From Ceratothoa steindachneri (Eukaryota > Arthropoda > Malacostraca > Isopoda > Cymothoidae): a stretch of DNA of 64,000 nucleotides. The DNA is taken from contig OZ018317.1 in NCBI GenBank assembly GCA_963969495.1, forward strand, positions 36,673,726 through 36,737,725, read 5' to 3'. Shown here one piece after another: positions 59,236 through 64,000 of the stretch. The stretch's first letter is position 1. Each line of letters opens with the position of its first letter. Position numbers and translations under genes: made by a program. Under the pieces are notes generated by a model. The model was given only the letters and a program-made list of their open reading frames with translations. It was not told the DNA's origin and made no database searches.

Positions 59236-60600
59236 AATGCTCAATCAGCTGTTTTTTTTCGGTTCATCGCTCGCTTCATTCGTATTCCCACCTCCTTGGA
59301 TGCATTCACCAGCATCTCCATAACATTCTCAGCTGCGCCATAAAAAGTACGGTTTCTCCAATTAGTCATGTCACATGTTTCATTAATGGGTGAATGAAGC
59401 TTGGTTTAGGAGAGTCGCGTGGTCTCCCGTCCTTGCAAGGATCTTCTGATGGACTTGTAGCGTCGAGGCACGGGTTAATTGTAGCGAGCGTGGACACAAA
59501 GCTTAGTGGCGTCATGCGCTGGCCGCCCATTAGGTGTATACGCTGATATCTCCGCGGGACTGTCTTGATAGAGTACTAGTGCCCCCATTGGGGGCACAGG
59601 TGCACTCGCGTCCACATACCCATGAGGCGGAATGGATGCGCCACCCTGTGGTCATAAAGGGTCTCATGATCGCGGGTTTGTGTCAGAAACACAGAATACA
59701 AACCATAAAAGTCCTCCTCCCTACCCCAACGATGACTCCTGGTGCTTTCGGGCTCATCTGTAATTTCTATTCTGATCTTTATGCTAATTTCATAATCGCG
59801 TCGGAGCAGCTCGTACATTATGCGAGGGACAAATGGCGCAACTCTGCAGGTTACATACCCCTTTGGTAATTATTCTGCCACAGGTGCACACGTTGGCTTA
59901 TATCTCCCAAAATACCCCCTCTCCCACGCACTTAGGGTTGTTCATGCTTGTAAATTTAATTCTTCTCCTTTTCCATCCTTCTCTACCTCCTGCACCTATT
60001 TTACGTCGGTTTAGTCTCTCTAACTCCTGCCTTCGATGGTTAGCGTCATTCCCCCTTCGCTCTAAGCGTGACGTCACTTGACGCCAGGTGCGCGTCGCAC
60101 GTTTTCCCTCTCGCCAGACATTGGCTGTGAAGAGCCCAAACGTGTGATTCCCATTCATTCTTTCCCTACACCCCATGCCCCCCCTTCCCTTTCGTTCCCC
60201 CTAACTCCCCTAGTACCCCACTTCCCCTCCACAGAGGGGAGGAGGTCGCTCAAAAATGAGGGAATGTTAATAACCCGAGACACACCACCGCTCGGACTGA
60301 TCAACGCCCCGATCGAGGGTTGTGGGGGGAGGGCGACATGCCTGAGGGGAAGGGGTGAAGAGGAGGAGGTTGGGGGTGAAGAAGGGGTTAGGGAGTGAGG
60401 GGTAAAGGGATGGGTGTAGAGAGAGAAGGGCGATGATAAGGACGCGGCAAAGGCTTATATCTTTCTCTTATGCTGTCGTTGCCTTCGATAGTGGTCGCTG
60501 TCATGGAGGATGATAAGCCCTCGTCCAGGGAAGTCGCGCGCGCGCCAATCCTCCCTCACCGACTTTGTTTCCTCGTTGGTTTTCGCTTCTTACCTCTAAA
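59236..60600. other. Unassigned GC-richer sequence with a strong palindrome
   Basis: At 59579-59597 gtgccccca and tgggggcac form a perfect 9-bp stem over one base. Open frames at 59534-60398 on both strands overlap and show no known domain; the stretch is GC-richer than its surroundings. Confidence 0.4.
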
Positions 60601-60604
60601 TGTT

Positions 60605-60712
60605 GATAATAATAATAAATAATAATGATTAATAATAATAATAATGGTAAACAATAATAATACTAAATAATAATACTACTAAATAATAATAATAATAGTA
60701 ATAATATATAAA
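60605..60712. repeat. (TAA)n-rich microsatellite
   Basis: Interrupted aataat and actaaataat units over about 105 bp. Confidence 0.88.
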
Positions 60713-61149
60713 ATAACCGCTTAATTGACGCGCAACTAAACTATTCCTATTTGCTCTGCATTTTATTTTTATTTTAAAAAAATAAAGTAAAGGCTAGGAA
60801 TCTTTGGGGTTTTGGGGTATTTAATTATCGACGGATATATTTTTTACCCTTTTACTATCGAAGCTAAAGATTTTTTAGTTCGATTTTTTTACTACAAAAT
60901 TAGTTCGATTAGGTTAAGTTAGGTTATTAAAACAAAAACTACAAAACAAAATAAAATAAAAAAAACACTAATAATTAAATTATTATTGGATTAATGTCAT
61001 TTGCCTTGAATTATGTTAACATCCCCGAACTTAACATCACCCCACCCCAAACCCTAAGTTCCGGCAATCAAACATTCTCTCCCTTAGAATGGTTAAAGAA
61101 ACCCGAAAATTAATTCTAATAACAAATCAAGGCAGGAATCTTTCATATA
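60713..61149. other. AT-rich spacer
   Basis: No feature supported. Confidence 0.4.
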
Positions 61150-61460
61150 AAGCTAACCTTACTTAATCTAACCAAATCTAACATTACTTAACTTAACCAA
61201 ACTTAGCCTTAGTGCGTCTAAACTAACTTTATCTAACCTAGCTGAACCTAACCTCACTTAAGAAAACTTTACCTTACCTAACCTAATCTTACTTAACCAA
61301 ACTTAACAACTTAAACTTACTTAACAAAACATTACCGTACTTAATTTAAACTAACTAAACCAAACCTTACAAAACTTAACCATACTTAATCTTACCCTAA
61401 CCTAACAACCTAAACAAACCTAACCTAACCCTAGTTACGTAACCTAACCCAGCCTATGGG
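61150..61460. repeat. Degenerate AACCT (TTAGG-type) tract
   Basis: Words aacctaacct, acttaacc, cttaacttaacc and cctaaccctag recur throughout, all close to the pentamer aacct, whose complement aggtt is the arthropod telomere unit TTAGG in another phase. The tract is diverged and internal, so it is an old interstitial array or an AACCT microsatellite rather than a telomere. Confidence 0.75.
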
Positions 61461-61805
61461 TACTCATCCCCATTTAACATAACATAATCGAATAAATCGG
61501 TGGGGCGTGATCAACAAAACCCTACCCCTGAATTCGCAAACCCCAAATTACTCCCCCACTAAGTAATTAGTTCGCTTTAACACTTTTCGAGATGCGGTAG
61601 AACTAAATACCCCCTTCTCAACTCTCCCTCACTGAAGGGGGGAGGGTGCTGTAGAACCCTAATTAACTGTCCTGTGACAAATTACAATACGACCACGTGA
61701 CAACCGTTGTAGCATCGGTCAGAATGAGTTTAGAACACGTGACTGACGCAAGGCGAGCTGAGTACTCGGACAGGGAAGTCGCAAAAACATCAGCCCGAAT
61801 TCGTG
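61461..61805. other. Unassigned spacer
   Basis: No feature supported. Confidence 0.35.
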
Positions 61806-61936
61806 TTTAGAGTGGGTTTCTAACCTAGGACACGTGAACGGGTCCTGTGTTTAGAGTGGAATCTAACCAAGGCCACGTGAACGGGTCCAAGGTTTAGAGT
61901 GGGTTTCTAACCAATGCCACGTGATCGGGTCGTGTT
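61806..61936. repeat. ~43-bp tandem repeat, three units, each with CACGTG
   Basis: Units start gtttagagtgggtttctaac at 61806, with variants at about 61850 and 61893. Each contains the palindrome cacgtg followed by a(a/t)cgggtc. The CACGTG could bind bHLH factors, but three copies in a tandem array may simply reflect duplication. Confidence 0.85.
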
Positions 61937-62349
61937 CGATTCGAATTAAGGCTTCATTTAGGCGGGTCTTTATCTCATTTTATATTCTCGCGAAGAGCTG
62001 TTAAAGTTTATGGTGCTACGGTATCGGCTAATATACGGGTGAAGGCCGTGTGCACGGATCCGAACGGCAGGGACCTTCATGGGTAAAACATCCATGAGAT
62101 TTTAGAGAAATAAGTAAGTTCCCTTCGCGTTGCTTCGTCGTAACCAACAGGTATTATAGAGACGTTCCATCACAAAAAATAGAGAGGTCTGATTACAAAA
62201 AATGAGACGTTCTATTAAAAAAAATATTGTGAACAAACAAATAAAAATTATTATTTATGCACTTAGACTTATATTAACAAGGTCTGCAGACCAAAAGTCG
62301 CGTACTCTCACGTATACTGATTTATAACCTTACGACCTGCAAAACTTTC

Positions 62350-62765
62350 AATAACTCACGGACTAACCTTGGGAGAACCTTGGCAATTATATCATTCGAA
62401 AGGAAATATAAAACAACATAAGAGTTTCAGATTTCGTTAGAATCGGCTAAATAGTTCCGATGTCATTGCCAAAATAAAATAATTCCCGCGCTAACCTTGG
62501 GAGCACCTTGGCAATTAATTACTCGTATATCATTCTAAAGAGAATATAAGACAACATACGGTTTTCAAATTTCGTTAGAATCGGCTGAAAAGTTATGATG
62601 TTATTGTCAAATAATTCCCCCACTAACCCAGGGAGGACTTTGGCAATTATATCCCACGAAAAAGAATGTAAAACAACTTAAGGGTCTCAAATTTTGTTAG
62701 TATCTGACGAATAGTTAGGATGTTATTGCTAAAACAAAATAATTTCCTGGGATAACCTTGGGTGG
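62350..62765. repeat. ~130-bp tandem repeat, just over three units
   Basis: The word ctaaccttgggag, with its variants, recurs at about 62362, 62491, 62621 and 62752. Each is followed by ccttggcaattatatc-, aaaacaac- and atttcgttagaatcggct-like words. Units differ by roughly 10-20 percent. Confidence 0.88.
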
Positions 62766-62838
62766 TGGTGGTGTAGGCGGTGGTGGTGTAGTTGGTAGTC
62801 GTGTTGGTGGTAGTGGTGGTATAGGTGGTGGCGACTAG
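62762..62838. repeat. GGT-rich microsatellite
   Basis: Interrupted (ggt)n with gta, ggc and gtt variants. Confidence 0.88.
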
Positions 62839-63039
62839 TACTAGTTAAATCTTCTGAACAAAACTGCGTGGTTTAACTCACCCTCACCTCAGTAACCCGC
62901 CTACACTTTATAGATGGCCATGCCCTCCTACACACTATCCATATTTATAAGAAGTATTCAATCATTCAAACGCTAAATCAAAGTTACTTAAAAAGCGTCA
63001 AAGAAGTGTTTCAGGGATAGGAGTACTGAGTTGTCTCTA

Positions 63040-63655
63040 TATGAATGCATTAGTCTTAGAAAAAAGCAGGAGGAGTTATTTAGTTCAGTTAATGTAGAGG
63101 GACCCAATAAAATAGTAATACTTCCCCTCCCTAAGATATTACTTCGGGAGAGAAAGCGAGCCGTTACTCCCTATCACTCTCCCCTCCGACTTCACTCTTT
63201 TTGGACTTTCTGCCTGGCAACTGAGAAATTCACATTAAGGCAAGACGCTGTGATTGAAGGCCATATCCCCGCCGTCTTAATCCCCCTCCAACCCCCCGAG
63301 GCGGGAGATTACTCGTCTATTTGTAGGTTTGCCTCGAGACAACTTGTATAGCTTCAGCCGCTGGTCGTTCCTTCAGACCCGCTGATCCCGGCCACTTACA
63401 CCTTCCCGTAAAGACAAGCTCTGTTACCCCGGCCGATAATGAAGGTTCGAGGTGGTCCTTCTTCCTCTCCCTGTTATAGAGAAATCCGGGTATATATGCA
63501 CTCTCTCAAGGATTACCCGTAGATTCGGTTAGACGACGCTTCCCCGAACTGAGTTCGTTGAACGACGCTCTCGCCCGAGAAGTGCTTAGTGACGGTCGCA
63601 GGCCACGGAAGAGCTGAACATCACACTTGTAACTTCGGGTCAGGGAGAAAAGTCT
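63040..63655 (-). repeat. Dispersed repeat, copy 2, inverted relative to copy 1 at 30.9 kb
   Basis: The reverse complement matches 30918-31560 along its length, including cagctcttccgtggcctgcg, ggtaatccttgagagagtgc and atatatacccgg. The TATA-like core is kept in both copies. The 106-codon plus-strand frame (63031-63351) overlaps the same region but is not the frame open in the other copy. Confidence 0.75.
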
Positions 63656-63689
63656 CTTGAGGCAATGCCAGCCTTTCTTAACGCATTTG

Positions 63690-63945
63690 GATCAAAGATT
63701 GCAGAAGTCGTCTTCCGAAGTTCTTCTGGTGACCTCTTGAGGACAAGAGGCCCCAAAGCTCGCTCAATCCGAGTTTGGAGAAGTCACCCCCTTCCGAAGT
63801 TCTTCTGGTGACCTCTTAAGGACAAGAGGCCCAATAGCTCGCTCAAACCGAGTTTGAAGAAGTCCCCTTCCCCCCATCCACATTCGAAGTTCGTCCGGTG
63901 ACCTCTTGAGGGCAAGAAGCCCGCATCTCACTAAATTAGAGTTGG
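63690..63945. repeat. ~85-bp tandem repeat, three units
   Basis: The block cgaagttcttctggtgacct then cttgaggacaagaggcc and ctcgctcaaaccgagtttg occurs at about 63716, 63796 and 63884. It may belong to the same element as the adjoining dispersed repeat. Confidence 0.85.
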
Positions 63946-64000
63946 GAGAACGTAGCATCACCAATGAGTAATCAAGGTCATCAAGGCCCCTCCGCCAACT

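Noticed and set aside
59534..60398. Overlapping frames in the GC-richer segment as a gene
   Set aside because: Frames overlap on both strands, none has a recognised motif, and GC content alone lengthens open frames.
61150..61460. A true telomere
   Set aside because: The tract is short, diverged and flanked by ordinary sequence on both sides.
30918..63655. The two dispersed repeats as the LTR pair of a single 32-kb element
   Set aside because: They are in opposite orientation, while LTRs of one element must be direct repeats.

Overview
The window looks like gene-poor, repeat-packed nuclear DNA from an animal, most likely an arthropod. A crustacean is plausible, but the species cannot be told from the sequence. 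The reasons are the mix of mariner and Tc1 DNA transposons, ZBED-type hAT transposases, CR1/L2-like LINE fragments, a degenerate AACCT (TTAGG-type) tract, very many microsatellites and minisatellites, and an overall AT-rich base composition. I see no intact host gene, no rRNA, no functional tRNA gene and no bacterial-type operon. Nearly all long open frames are either translations of low-complexity repeats or decayed transposon proteins.

Layout. 0-9.8 kb: three minisatellites (27-bp, 18-bp, 27-bp), an internally deleted mariner, polypurine tracts and compound microsatellites. 10-13.4 kb: a cluster of tRNA-derived SINEs with (TA)n tails, a decayed hAT transposase and an 82-bp tandem repeat. 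14.8-15.4 kb: a ~180-bp tandem repeat. 17.8-22.5 kb: a mariner fragment invaded by a 23-bp minisatellite, a short Tc1/mariner deletion derivative, and an almost complete mariner (1,305 bp, both inverted ends present) sitting inside a (TA)n tract. 23-24.5 kb: a pentanucleotide tract and a 38-bp minisatellite. 28.4-31.6 kb: an AT-rich duplication, a foldback element, a LINE endonuclease fragment, a Tc1 fragment and a dispersed repeat whose inverted partner lies at 63 kb. 32.2-35.2 kb: a well-preserved hAT transposase with a BED finger. 35.4-39.5 kb: a 4.1-kb LTR retroelement without visible pol, inserted in (TA)n. 40.7-43.7 kb: about 78 units of a 38-bp minisatellite. 44-52 kb: two copies of an arthropod repeat-protein family (hallmark KLGLMKQ), the 3' part of a CR1/L2-type LINE, and another Tc1 fragment. 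53-64 kb: pyrimidine tracts, a MITE, several tandem repeats, a third hAT fragment and the second copy of the dispersed repeat.

The most informative signal is that two minisatellites appear to have grown out of transposon coding sequence. The 27-bp array at 3.7-4.6 kb is an amplification of nine codons of a LINE reverse transcriptase; a related LINE fragment in this same window (46.5-47.3 kb) carries the segment once. The 23-bp array at 18.1-18.3 kb is an amplification of the QQL segment of a mariner transposase. In addition, the (TA)n tracts here are often tied to mobile elements, as SINE tails or as insertion sites for a mariner and an LTR element. All transposon proteins seen are broken by stops, frameshifts or deletions, so none is expected to be active as it stands.
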